Source of the DNA: Arminella tubonensis
GTDB lineage: Bacteria > Pseudomonadota > Alphaproteobacteria > Rhizobiales > Rhizobiaceae
Direction of reading: 5' to 3'
NCBI RefSeq assembly: GCF_003240585.1
Contig: NZ_PCDP01000076.1
Coordinates: 1 to 64,000 of the forward strand
Length of the DNA: 64,000 nucleotides
Below the pieces are notes generated by a model. That model searched no databases and was not told the DNA's origin. It was given only the letters and a program-made list of their open reading frames with translations. The position numbers were made by a program, and so were the translations under genes. Below, one piece after another: positions 1 to 8,555 of the stretch. Within the stretch, counting starts at the first letter, position 1, and every line of letters starts with the position of its first letter.

Positions 1-64
1 CGCCAGCCTCCTGCTCACGCAGCACACCGATGATCTGCTCTTCCGTAAATCTCTGCTTCTTCAT
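1..64 (-). CDS. IS3-family transposase OrfA, N-terminal fragment cut by window edge
   Basis: Read on the minus strand from the ATG at 64-62, the first 21 codons give MKKQRFTEEQIIGVLREQEA, the classic opening of the small helix-turn-helix OrfA of IS3-family elements. OrfA binds the element's ends and is normally joined by programmed frameshifting to the DDE-type OrfB. Only the N-terminus is inside the window, so I cannot tell whether the element is intact. The transposase reads away from the helicase gene that the element interrupts. Confidence 0.85.
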   Translation of the reverse strand, partial: MKKQRFTEEQIIGVLREQEAG

Positions 65-127
65 TCGTCCGTCCTTCGTCAGGCCGAACTCTAATCAATT
101 TTGGAGGAAATTCGCAGTGGCAGGTCA
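1..127 (-). mobile_element. IS3-family insertion sequence, one end
   Basis: The boundary is placed at 127. The minus-strand sequence there begins TGACCTGCCACTGCGAATTT, which looks like an IS3-family terminal inverted repeat, and the OrfA start follows about 60 bases inward. Beyond 127 the plus-strand sequence at once becomes the middle of a nuclease/helicase gene. The other terminus and the target duplication are outside the window. The subgroup (perhaps IS407-like) is a guess from the OrfA sequence. Confidence 0.75.
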
Positions 128-2348
128 CTACCATTATGCCGCCTACGAGGTTAGCGCCGTCCGGCGCCTCATGGGAAGGCACGGAGTTTGCGAATTCGAA
201 GTCGACCAGCTGCTCAGAAACAATGTCTTCATCGATCTGTATCAGATCGTCCGGCAGGCGTTGATCGTTGGGGAGCCGCGATATTCGATCAAGAACATCG
301 AGCACCTGTATCGACCAAAACGCGATACCCAGGTCGCCTCCGGAGGCGACTCTGTTGTCGTCTACGAAATGTGGCGCGACGAGCCGGATGGTCTGGATTG
401 GACAACCTCTGAGACCCTTCGCGATATCCGTGACTATAACAAGGACGACTGTGATTCTACTGAGGAGTTGACGCGCTGGTTGAGAGCTTGCCAGACACAG
501 GGCAACGTTGAATTCCGTGGTTCGAGCGAAATGAAGCAGCCGCCAAGGAAGGAAGAGAAAGAACAGATTTCATCCTACCGCGAGACCTTGCTAAACAAGG
601 CGGACGACGAACGCAGCAACGGAAAAGCCGCCACCGCGACTGCGATCGAGTTGTTGGCTCATTCGCTCGAGTTTCATGAACGCGAGGCGAAGCCAATGTG
701 GTGGAAATATTTCGACCGCGTCGCGATGACCGATGTCGAACTCTATGACGATCCAGACTGCCTCGCAGGTCTGGTAAGGACGGAAACCCCTCCACAGGCT
801 GGCGGCGTGTATGAATACGGTTTCGACGCCAACCAGGACTTCAAAAGCAACGCAAAGGAATACGAAATCGTAGGGATGGAGAGATCCCGAGTTTCACTTG
901 ATGAAATTGACGAAAGGCTAGGCTTAGTCTGCGTTGTGTCGTCTTCCTCACCTCCGAAAGTAATATCGCTGGTACCATACGAATACGTTCGGCCAGCTCC
1001 CATTCCGGCGGCGATCAAGAAGGCGGTCATTGCTGGCGAGGCTGACAGGTTTCCACCGTCCGCCCTCGTCGATTTTCTGACAAGATCCAGGCCACGCATC
1101 CTTGGGAATGTGGAAGGCCCGATCATCTCCTCAGATCGCGAGCTGCTTCCGCAAGTCATCGAAGTGATCAGGAATCTGCAGTCGTCTTGTTTGTGCATCC
1201 AAGGGCCGCCCGGTGCTGGCAAAACCTATACTGCAAGCCATACCATTCTGGCGTTGTTGCGCGATGGCAAGAAGATCGCCGTCACCTCCAACAGTCACAA
1301 GGCGATCAACAATCTCATCTCGGGCGTTCGCAAGGCGGCACAGGATGAACGAGTGGTCGTCAAATTGGTCAAGGTCGATCGAGATCCCAATCGTGATCCG
1401 GAATTGTATGACAAACCCGACGTCTTCGTCGTTAAGGACGCCACCGGGGCGCTAAAGCATATGACCGGTCAGCCAGTTCTTGTGGGCGGAACGGCCTGGA
1501 CATTCGCGAATGAACGGATGCAGGGGCTTTACGACTATCTGTTCATCGACGAGGCGGGACAAGTTTCTATCGCCAACCTTGTCGGCACGAGCATGTCCGC
1601 AAGAAACATCGTGCTAATGGGCGACCAGATGCAGCTTCCACAACCCGCACAGGGCGTGCATCCGGGCGAAAGCGGAATGTCGCTTCTCGAGTTTTACATG
1701 CAAGGTAGAGCTACGATCCCTCCCGACCTTGGGGTTTTTCTGCCAACATCGTACCGCATGCATCCTGACGTCTGCAGCTTTATCTCGCACGCGATTTATG
1801 AAGGACGCCTGCATGGGGAGCCGGTAGCCGCGACGCGGTATATTATTCCGGGACCGAATTCCCGTTTGAAGTCAACAGGCATCATGTTTCATGGGGTTGA
1901 CCATGAAGGAAACACTCAAGCGTCCGACGAGGAAGTGGTGGCAATTAGAGGGATTGTAGCTGAGCTTCTCACTGCAAGTGTCATGAAGGATGGAAAGCCG
2001 CGGCCGCTCACCCTCTCAGACATCCTGTTCATCACCCCTTACAATCACCAGCGTCGAAAGCTCCAGGACGCTCTAGGGGCGGGGGCTAAGGTTGGGACCG
2101 TCGACAAGTTCCAGGGACAGGAGGCTCCCGTCGTAATTATGTCGATGTGCTCTTCAGACGTGAACGAGAGTCCTCGCGGCATGGACTTTCTGTTCTCGAA
2201 GAACCGCCTGAACGTCGCGATTTCTCGGGCAATGTGCCTCGCTGTCGTGGTCGGATCACCTAGTTTAGGCAACGCGTCGGTGGCCAATCTTAAACAGATG
2301 GCGCTTGCTGCCCTTTTCTGCCGCGTGTTGGGATCGAGCGGCCTCTGA
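128..2348 (+). pseudogene. RecB-like nuclease / DNA2-type SF1 helicase, 5' end removed by IS
   Basis: Coding from the IS junction encodes the C-terminal half of a TM0106-type RecB-like nuclease fused to a DNA2/NAM7-type helicase. The first part (about 128-500) matches the end of an RNase H/RecB-like domain, including the segment YEVSAVRRLMGRHG and a DCDSTEELTRWL helix. The helicase follows, with Walker A GPPGAGKT near 1204-1228, a DEAG Walker B box near 1548, GDQMQLPQP (motif III) near 1621, and the motif V/VI block DKFQGQEAP...NRLNVAISRA near 2104-2230. The in-frame ATG at position 30 lies inside the IS, so the native start and much of the nuclease domain are gone. Such proteins act on DNA ends or RNA:DNA hybrids and occur in defence and repair settings. 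Any product from an IS-borne start would lack most of the nuclease. Confidence 0.8.
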
Positions 2349-2579
2349 TTTTTTGCATCACTGCGCGGTTTCTTCTCGTTCGTATTCAAATGGGCGAAGG
2401 GATGGATCGAGGACCAAGGTTTGCACCGCCGAGACCGCGGTCAAGAAGAATCGGTATCTGTTGTCGATTGTTCGCGACGAACTCTCGTGGACCGACAAGG
2501 GCTCCATCCCGACTCGATGCTCTAACTCGACAACGCGTTCTGAAGGTTCACGAAAAGAGATGCCGTTCTGGAAGCCGTC

Positions 2580-2924
2580 TTATATAGCTGTAAGACTGTC
2601 GTTGTACTGGCCGCGCCCCTCGACTCGCAACTCCCTGATGCGATTGGAATTGCCGTCAACGACGTTCTCGATCTCGTCCATGCGATGAAGGAGCGCCTGA
2701 AGCCTCTGGTTTGCTTCGGACCGAAACTGATCAACCTCAGACTTCACGTCCAGGATGTCATTTCTGAGCTGGTTGTTTTGGCGCGATAGCTTCGTGAACT
2801 CCGCCTCGAAGCGTCCCAAGGTTTCCAGGTTGCCAGAGATACGCTCGTTCAGAGCCTTCATCGCGTCGATGACAGACGAAAGCTGGTTGATCAGGCGTTT
2901 CTGAACTTCGGAATCCTCGGACAT
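2580..2924 (-). CDS. Small coiled-coil protein, unknown function
   Basis: A 114-residue charged protein starting MSEDSEVQKRL. Almost the whole chain is heptad-like (ISGNLETLGRFEAEF, NQLRNDILDVKSEVDQF, QRLQALLHRMDEIENVV), so it should form a long coiled coil. It has no cysteine, signal peptide or membrane segment. I chose the ATG at 2924 because the upstream extension reads as low-quality coding sequence and a weak purine-rich AGAGAG lies before this ATG. Its neighbours are the broken helicase and a secreted protein, with no obvious operon partner. I do not recognise a family; it could be a structural or adaptor protein. Confidence 0.55.
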   Translation of the reverse strand: MSEDSEVQKRLINQLSSVIDAMKALNERISGNLETLGRFEAEFTKLSRQNNQLRNDILDVKSEVDQFRSEANQRLQALLHRMDEIENVVDGNSNRIRELRVEGRGQYNDSLTAI

Positions 2925-3068
2925 CGGTTTCTCTCTGCTTCGATGTTTCAGAATATATAGCTTACCTGTGAGTGAAACGACCGACGCGTCAAGACCTGTT
3001 GATGTGGCATTCCAATCCTCGGCATCGTTACCGAGCGATCCCCCAAAGCCGCCATCTTCCCTCTCTAG

Positions 3069-3290
3069 TGCCGTGGCCGGACTGTTCCCTTCGCTCGAGC
3101 AGTCCGGAGAAGCGACCAGCCAGATTGGCACCAACACCATCAGCGATGGCTCGAAACCCTGGTTAGATATGAACCTTTTCGAAAGGTCGCTGGCGAGGAT
3201 CGGTTGTTCTGCATCCCGCAGAAGTTCCAGGACACCTCGCTGAACATCGCGGCCTCTGAGAAGATCGGTGACACGGCGGTTACCTTATAG
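3069..3290 (+). pseudogene. Possible gene remnant between two minus-strand genes
   Basis: The 421 bases between 2925 and 3345 contain no complete gene. One plus-strand frame is open from 3069 to a TAG at 3288-3290. Its last third reads like real protein (VAGEDRLFCIPQKFQDTSLN), but there is no start codon with a ribosome site and the first half looks random. I take it as the tail of a decayed gene of unknown family. Confidence 0.25.
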
Positions 3291-3345
3291 GCCTCGCTCT
3301 GGTCGAACGCCCATGGTTATGGAAAAACTGAAGCCTTAGTTGCGA

Positions 3346-4479
3346 CTAATGCACGTTATCGTATTCGGTCGGACGGCCTTCACTTATATTATCGTACAAG
3401 ATCATAACGTCGATTCCGTTCGGGGATTCTCCAAGCACAACCACAGTTTCTGCTTTTCCTATTTCGTCTTCAGCATCTTCTTGAGGGACGGTCATGAGAA
3501 ATCTACTTTCATTTACCTTGTCCTTATCGAGCGTATCGACCGTGCGCAGCTCGTAGGGCACGTTCTTTTGACTTTCAGTTGGCCCAGCTAAAATGAGAAG
3601 CCTATTTCCCGACAGCGCGGCTATATCCCTTATGCCAGAGTCTCTCTGACCGAGCCTGACTTGGATCGTTTGAACGTCCGCTTGAGGAAGTGCTACATCA
3701 CCAGGTGCAAAAAGCTCATTGACGGGTGCACTGACAATGGTGGCTACGTCGTCATTCACTGGCGTCCGCAGACCAGCAAACAGACGGCCTTGTAAAATAG
3801 CAATGCCCTCTACATTGGTGCCAACCGTTTTTTCCTTGCCGTAAGCGCCAGCAACCTTGCTATCCAATAGTGCCTCCCCAAGCCGCCAGGTCCTTTCGAC
3901 TGCGACGTGATCATTTGGCTGCCCATCCGCCGTTGCAAATCGAGTGAGCAGGTAACTGGATGGCTTGAAACTGCCGTTCCCGGAACATGAGTGCGATCCT
4001 GATACGTAGAAATACCCATCGGAAATTGCGACGCCTTCTCCATCCAATTCCCCGAATGGTTTCTTCGCTAAACCGTGAGGGCAGGATGCTGGCATCTGAC
4101 GGCCGAGGACACCTTCACCTACATCATTTTTTCCGATGAATTTAACGCTATCACTGGACGGAGTTAGGGTTTTGTTGCTGAGGATGGCAAATTGGCCGAA
4201 CTTCTCTTCGTCATTTATGACAGAGCAAACCCGGCTAGCATCTTGCTCAGTTCCGAGGCATGCCATGCCGCTAATTCCCCTTGGCTTTCCGTCCTTATCG
4301 GAGGAGGGCGCGTCGAACGGAGATGCAACCGCAATCGTTTGACTGGGCGGAGTTGTGGAAGCTCCGAGCGCAGCAGTTACCGCCCAACACATCGTGGCGG
4401 AACTCAACGCAAGGAAGATTAGAACACGATCGAAATGCGACGCTGATTTCATGCCTTGGTAGTCTGGCAGAACCGTCAT
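3346..4479 (-). CDS. Secreted DUF3616-like protein
   Basis: A 377-residue exported protein. The start MTVLPDYQG is supported by a strong AGGAGG five bases upstream. A second methionine at residue 10 begins a typical signal peptide: positive residues, a hydrophobic stretch around residues 18-38, then small residues ending in ALGAS. The mature part has repeated beta-strand blocks typical of a propeller. The segment NVEGIAILQGRLFAGLRTPV, about two thirds along, matches the recurring core of DUF3616 proteins, whose biochemical role is unknown. Four to five cysteines in the first half of the mature chain suggest periplasmic disulfides. It stands alone on the minus strand. The family is recognised from one motif block, so confidence is moderate. 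Confidence 0.65.
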   Translation of the reverse strand: MTVLPDYQGMKSASHFDRVLIFLALSSATMCWAVTAALGASTTPPSQTIAVASPFDAPSSDKDGKPRGISGMACLGTEQDASRVCSVINDEEKFGQFAILSNKTLTPSSDSVKFIGKNDVGEGVLGRQMPASCPHGLAKKPFGELDGEGVAISDGYFYVSGSHSCSGNGSFKPSSYLLTRFATADGQPNDHVAVERTWRLGEALLDSKVAGAYGKEKTVGTNVEGIAILQGRLFAGLRTPVNDDVATIVSAPVNELFAPGDVALPQADVQTIQVRLGQRDSGIRDIAALSGNRLLILAGPTESQKNVPYELRTVDTLDKDKVNESRFLMTVPQEDAEDEIGKAETVVVLGESPNGIDVMILYDNISEGRPTEYDNVH

Positions 4480-4892
4480 GCTATCCTCCTTTAAGAACTA
4501 CGACCTAAGTCGGGAGATGTGAGAACAACCATTGGGCGTCGCATGCAAGGGGCATAAACAGCGTCAACGCGCCGAACAATTCAAGAAGAAGTTGCGCGAA
4601 GATCCGAGTTCATCCGATTTGGAACCGGCGCATAATACACACGTGGAGATGGACGCTTATAACAATAAAAGCACGTCTGAGACGATTGAGCCACAATTAG
4701 TCTTGCGAAATTAATAATAGCTCGTATTAATTGTATCGCGTTTGATCGCCAAGTAAGTCTTCTTCAGTCGAAGACGATGCCGTGCATTTTATTTAATGCC
4801 TGCGAATCCCGAAAGATTGCAATTAGATTTGTTGTATGTGAGGCACACAGACGCGCAAACTCGTACTACTCTGGATTGGTTGGGGGGATACT
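4480..4892. other. Intergenic, divergent promoter region
   Basis: About 410 bases separate the DUF3616-like gene (minus) from the lysozyme gene (plus). The stretch 4690-4830 is AT-rich compared with its surroundings and may carry promoters for both sides. A 60-codon plus-strand frame at 4532-4714 has no ribosome site and no recognisable content, so I do not call it. Confidence 0.4.
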
Positions 4893-5423
4893 ATGCCAAG
4901 CTGGACTGCAAGAGACATAGGAAGGCAATACAAGTCTGCTTCTGACAAAGGCTGGCTCCCGTTCTTTGAGACAGCGGCCAATAAGTGCGGTGTCAGCACA
5001 AGTCTTCTGCTCGGTATTGCATCGCGCGAAACCAACATGCAAAGCATTATCGGTGACCACGGTCACGGCTACGGCGTCATGCAAATTGACGTTGGTAGCT
5101 TTCCTGACTGGTGTCATTCTGGCCAATGGAAGAATGTCGAAGCGGGCGTCCTCAAGGGTGCCCAAGTGCTCGACATGAAGCGCGACGCTATTCGTCTCAG
5201 CCAGGGACAAAGAATTTCGGTTGGCGGCAGGTCGTTTACGGGGAAAGCCATCACAAATGACGCGGATCTAATTCGTGTGGCTGTGGCAGCGTATAATTCT
5301 GGGACGTGGGCGTATTACAATTTCAGCACCAATGGCGATCCTGACAAAACGACGACGGGTCACGATTACTCGGCCGACACGCTAGCGCGACAGCAGGCTT
5401 TTCAGGCGTTTATGAACTCTTAA
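4893..5423 (+). CDS. Goose-type lysozyme-like peptidoglycan hydrolase
   Basis: A 176-residue protein with the goose-type lysozyme / soluble lytic transglycosylase signature. The helix LLGIASRETN carries the catalytic glutamate (E46). It is followed by GDHGHGYGVMQIDVGSFPDW, the substrate-binding block seen in G-type lysozymes, and later by VAAYNSGTWAYYN, the usual C-terminal Asn-Ser-Gly motif. These enzymes cut the MurNAc-GlcNAc glycan of peptidoglycan. There is no clear signal peptide, so release to the wall would need another route (a holin-like or membrane partner) or lysis; phage-type lysozymes share this trait. It is the first gene of a same-strand run to 10586 that includes a lipoprotein and two membrane proteins. 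Confidence 0.85.
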   Translation: MPSWTARDIGRQYKSASDKGWLPFFETAANKCGVSTSLLLGIASRETNMQSIIGDHGHGYGVMQIDVGSFPDWCHSGQWKNVEAGVLKGAQVLDMKRDAIRLSQGQRISVGGRSFTGKAITNDADLIRVAVAAYNSGTWAYYNFSTNGDPDKTTTGHDYSADTLARQQAFQAFMNS

Positions 5424-5843
5424 TCGGCAGTCCGGGGGCAGGGCGAAGCGAGGCGGGTTTTTTTGTGAAGAACATGGGGGAGTAGGCCATGGGGGTGGGA
5501 TGCAAGCTTGGGAAACTTTGCAAACCTTTTCGGCGCGGTTAGTGCGATTGGGACCGCTTCGTTTAGATTGGTCGACGCGACCAAAGTTTCCGGACGGATT
5601 TTACGGCGGCAACGGCCGTCACGGGCGTTGCAGGATCGTCGATTGATGCTCCGCTCGGCTCGGCGGGAGCCCGCTAGTTTTCGAGAACGCAGCCCCGAAC
5701 GAGGTTGGGATCAACGTCGTGACAACTTCCAACATTTATCGATGGAATTGCACAGTCGTGAAACCGTCTGGTGGAATTGACGCTAAAGGCTCTCTTTCAA
5801 AATCTCGCATTACGTGCAATTATCGCGGTATGGGGGAGTGGCA
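5424..5843 (+). other. Intergenic with no convincing gene
   Basis: Bases 5424-5470 are G-rich and end in a run of seven T (about 5459-5465). They may form a terminator, but I could not draw a clean stem. The frames open across 5500-5780 are Arg-rich and lack ribosome sites, as expected of non-coding GC-rich sequence. A short frame starting ATG at 5490 stops after 17 codons. Confidence 0.35.
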
Positions 5844-6827
5844 ATGAAAATACATCCTTTTGCAGTTGGAGTAATTTTGTTGGCTAGTTGCGCACGAGAG
5901 CCGGATACAGCCCACATTGCGGAGTTCGGATCTGCGGTTGACGCCAGCTCAAAGGCTCTCAATGACATTGCTGATGAGAACAGGAAAGTTGCACTTCTCG
6001 CAGAACGTGAGGATCAGGCCGGAGCGTTCATTCGCAACACAAATTTCAACTTCGTCCCGAAGCCGACCACTGTCATTAGCGAGCATAATATCGACCTGCG
6101 CCGCCAAGAATTGCTTGCTCTTGCGGATTATGGAGCAGCACTCAAAAATGCTACCGACACGGCGAAACTTGACAAGCTGCAGGCCGCTGCCGGTAAACTG
6201 GTCACGTCCACAGCTTCTCTCGTTGCACTTGCAGTGCCTGTCGCGGCCCCGATCGCCGCACCTCTCGCCTCAATTGCTGGCAAGGGAATTGGAACAGGAA
6301 TCCGCAATGGATACGTTGAGAAGATAAACGCGGTCGTATCACGAACCGATCCAGCCCTGCAGGCCGCTGTGATCTACTTGAAACGCGATTTCCAGATCAT
6401 CAATCGGAATACTGCGACCGCATTGGTTCACTACGAGGACGCCAGCAAGCTCAATCTAGTATTGATGTTGCAGAAGAAGGAGCCTGCCCCCGCAGCACCC
6501 GTCACCGAAGGCGAGAGCACCAACGCCTCCAAGGTTTCCGCTTCCGGCCCATCAGATGAAAACAAAGCGAAACCTCGTATTATGATCCGCGATCCCGACC
6601 ACCTCGCTAGTTTATATGAAGCTTTTCTTAAAAAAAATGATGACGTCTCGGAGGCGAATACCGCTGTCGAAGCGTCAGCCGCATCGGTTTCCGTTCTGGA
6701 CAAGATTGCAAAAGCACACCATGCGCTTGCTGAACAAAGTGCTACTGCCAAGGTCAAGGTTGAGGACCTGTTGTCAATTTCTAGTGATTTAACGGCGCTA
6801 CTGAAAGCGCTAGAAAAGGGCGCATGA
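5844..6827 (+). CDS. Lipoprotein, unknown function
   Basis: A 327-residue protein starting MKIHPFAVGV, preceded by GGGGGAG at 5831-5837. The first 16 residues form a lipoprotein signal ending in the lipobox LASC, so the mature protein should be lipidated on Cys17 and held in the inner or outer membrane facing the periplasm. The rest is mainly helical, with a glycine/alanine-rich hydrophobic segment (VALAVPVAAPIAAPLASIAG) near residues 130-150 that could insert in a membrane, and a low-complexity Pro/Glu/Ala linker near residues 215-245. It has no enzymatic motif that I recognise. It is followed at once (ATG at 6829) by a small helical protein, suggesting one transcript. Confidence 0.65.
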   Translation: MKIHPFAVGVILLASCAREPDTAHIAEFGSAVDASSKALNDIADENRKVALLAEREDQAGAFIRNTNFNFVPKPTTVISEHNIDLRRQELLALADYGAALKNATDTAKLDKLQAAAGKLVTSTASLVALAVPVAAPIAAPLASIAGKGIGTGIRNGYVEKINAVVSRTDPALQAAVIYLKRDFQIINRNTATALVHYEDASKLNLVLMLQKKEPAPAAPVTEGESTNASKVSASGPSDENKAKPRIMIRDPDHLASLYEAFLKKNDDVSEANTAVEASAASVSVLDKIAKAHHALAEQSATAKVKVEDLLSISSDLTALLKALEKGA

Positions 6828-6828
6828 G

Positions 6829-7278
6829 ATGGCCAGCTCGATTTCCCAGGGAGACAAATCTCGGACGAAGGTTGCCGAACTTGTGAAGCTGCATTCCAAA
6901 AGTGACTTTCGAAAGTCGAATAAGAGTAATCGGTTTTTCGTCGCAAACTTTGAGGCAAAGGCCCTTACCAACGCCGAAGCCCTTCAAGGAGTGGACGCGG
7001 AGTTCCGAGCCACACATGAATTGGTCGAGCGCACCAACGATGGCGATAAATTGATGATGTATGCGAAGCGGTCGGGCGATCTATGGAAGGAGCAGACTCG
7101 ACTTAGCAATCTTCAGCTTTCAGCAGGATGGTCGGACTACAGGGCATCAAAATCGATTTTGGATGCCGCAGCGGATTTGAAAAAAATAGGCCAGGAGATA
7201 GATGACAACATCGCTGATCTTACTCTCGCGGCCGGGGCGGTCGATGCCATCAAGGGCTTCCTTGGTGCTCTCCCCTAA
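6829..7278 (+). CDS. Small helical protein, unknown function
   Basis: A 149-residue soluble, helix-rich protein (MASSISQGDKSRTK...). Its ATG lies one base after the stop of the lipoprotein gene (TGAGATGG), so the two are very probably co-translated. There is no signal peptide and no cysteine. It is rich in Lys/Asp/Ala with amphipathic repeats (LTNAEALQGVDAEF; ASKSILDAAADLKKIGQEID), ending in a mildly hydrophobic tail. I recognise no family. Context suggests a cytoplasmic or peripheral partner of the neighbouring membrane proteins. Confidence 0.6.
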   Translation: MASSISQGDKSRTKVAELVKLHSKSDFRKSNKSNRFFVANFEAKALTNAEALQGVDAEFRATHELVERTNDGDKLMMYAKRSGDLWKEQTRLSNLQLSAGWSDYRASKSILDAAADLKKIGQEIDDNIADLTLAAGAVDAIKGFLGALP

Positions 7279-7401
7279 AGCATAGACTTCGAATGTCGGA
7301 TAACGTTGCCATCGCGTTCAAAAACGAAGCGGTTGGTCCTTTCCTCGTAGTCGGCCGATGACAACACGCTTGTAAAGAGCAGTTCTTAGGGGAAACTTAT
7401 A

Positions 7402-8106
7402 ATGCGACCTACAACGACGTTCGTTGCTGCTACTTTCAGCGCTCTTGTTATTATCGCCGGGTGTTGGCTTTTCTTTTCATATTTTGTCTACGAAAGCTAT
7501 AAGCCGGTTATCGATATGCCCCATGAGTGCAAACAGGTAGAAGAGCTTTTGAAGAAACCGGCTGCGTCAGGAGATGCAGCGGCAGGTGCGGACCCAATGA
7601 TCCTCGGTAGGCTGAACATCATATGCCAGGTCAAGAAGACGGACTTTTGGTATCGCACAAACGGTCGCATCAGTCAGGTTCTCTATTCCTACAGTACTTT
7701 AAGCATCATCATACTTTCGTTCCTCACAGCGCTTTTTGTAGGGGCAGAATTGTCAAAAAAGTCAGAGACCTGGCGCGTTGTCACACTGGCTCTCCCTTTA
7801 CTTTCGACAGCAATCGCTGCCCTGACTAGCCAATTCCACCTGCAGGAATCTTGGGCCCTACGAGAGACGGGCAGAATTCAAGCAGAGGAGATCCTAACAG
7901 ATGCCGAGGCGCTCACATCTGATCCTATCGCATTTGCCAAGGCAGCGAACGACATACGTACGAGGCTTTCGAATTTGGAGAAGGCACAGGCAAGCCAATA
8001 TTTTGCCTATCGATTTCTGGCCGATGGCGGAACGCGTTCCCAGGCACTCGAAGTGCATTCGGACGCTTCTTCTCCGCAGAACAAAGGAGCTACCGCTGTA
8101 AAGTGA
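7402..8106 (+). CDS. Membrane protein with a SLATT-like 2TM segment
   Basis: A 234-residue protein. An N-terminal membrane segment (residues about 7-30, TFVAATFSALVIIAGCWLFF) leads to a short loop with two cysteines. Two more close membrane helices follow (about residues 93-115 and 124-142), then a helical tail with the pattern W-LRETGRIQAEEILTDAEAL. The helix pair followed by Trp/Arg/Glu-rich helices resembles SLATT/DUF4231 domains, which are predicted pore-forming effectors of nucleotide-sensing defence systems. That is an inference from layout only. The start at 7402 has a GGGGAAACTTATA leader. It could equally be an unrelated membrane component of the lysozyme cluster. Confidence 0.6.
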   Translation: MRPTTTFVAATFSALVIIAGCWLFFSYFVYESYKPVIDMPHECKQVEELLKKPAASGDAAAGADPMILGRLNIICQVKKTDFWYRTNGRISQVLYSYSTLSIIILSFLTALFVGAELSKKSETWRVVTLALPLLSTAIAALTSQFHLQESWALRETGRIQAEEILTDAEALTSDPIAFAKAANDIRTRLSNLEKAQASQYFAYRFLADGGTRSQALEVHSDASSPQNKGATAVK

Positions 8107-8555
8107 GGTCTAGAAGGAAAAAAGTAGATCAGCCCCGGTCGACCGGTGAACGCCCTTCTCTGTTGTCGCGTGGACCGATGACGAAGCTTCAAACTGCCTG
8201 GATCACACGTTGTTTTAGCGAAACCTGCCGCGGCTCTCGACCAGTAACGTTTTTGAATGTCGGCAGGTTGATCGACTGGAGAAGGATAGCCAAGACAAAA
8301 GCCATGCGTTTCCCCGACGGGCGTTCACGCAAAGGGCCAGCAGATCAATGCGCCTCCTGCATTTCTCCCCGAGTTAGCAACTTGCGCCTCAGCAGGCCCA
8401 AAACTAATTACATTGCAACGTACAATTGTTGCTGATACGTTGAATGTCGGTATTTTTGCGATTTCGCACAGCTCCAAGCAGCTGAATTTTGTTATCCATA
8501 AAGTTTTTAAGCCTGTCGGAATTCTTTTGCTTAAGTGGTCAAAGGGGGAAGGGCA
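8107..8555 (+). other. Intergenic, 449 bases, no supported gene
   Basis: This gap separates two membrane-protein genes on the same strand. A frame open from about 8285 through the start of the next gene reads plausibly (LQRTIVADTLNVGIFAIS) but has no start codon or ribosome site, so it may be the relic of a lost gene. Stretch 8400-8530 is AT-rich and is the likely promoter region for the next gene. Confidence 0.35.

Noticed and set aside
457..795. Minus-strand open frame inside the helicase pseudogene
   Set aside because: Arg/Ser-rich shadow of the plus-strand coding frame, no ribosome site.
743..1222. 159-codon minus-strand frame inside the helicase pseudogene
   Set aside because: Antisense shadow; the plus strand encodes conserved helicase motifs there.
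4532..4714. 60-codon plus frame in the promoter gap
   Set aside because: No ribosome site and no recognisable sequence.
5424..5470. Intrinsic terminator after the lysozyme gene
   Set aside because: T-run present but I could not build a stable stem next to it.
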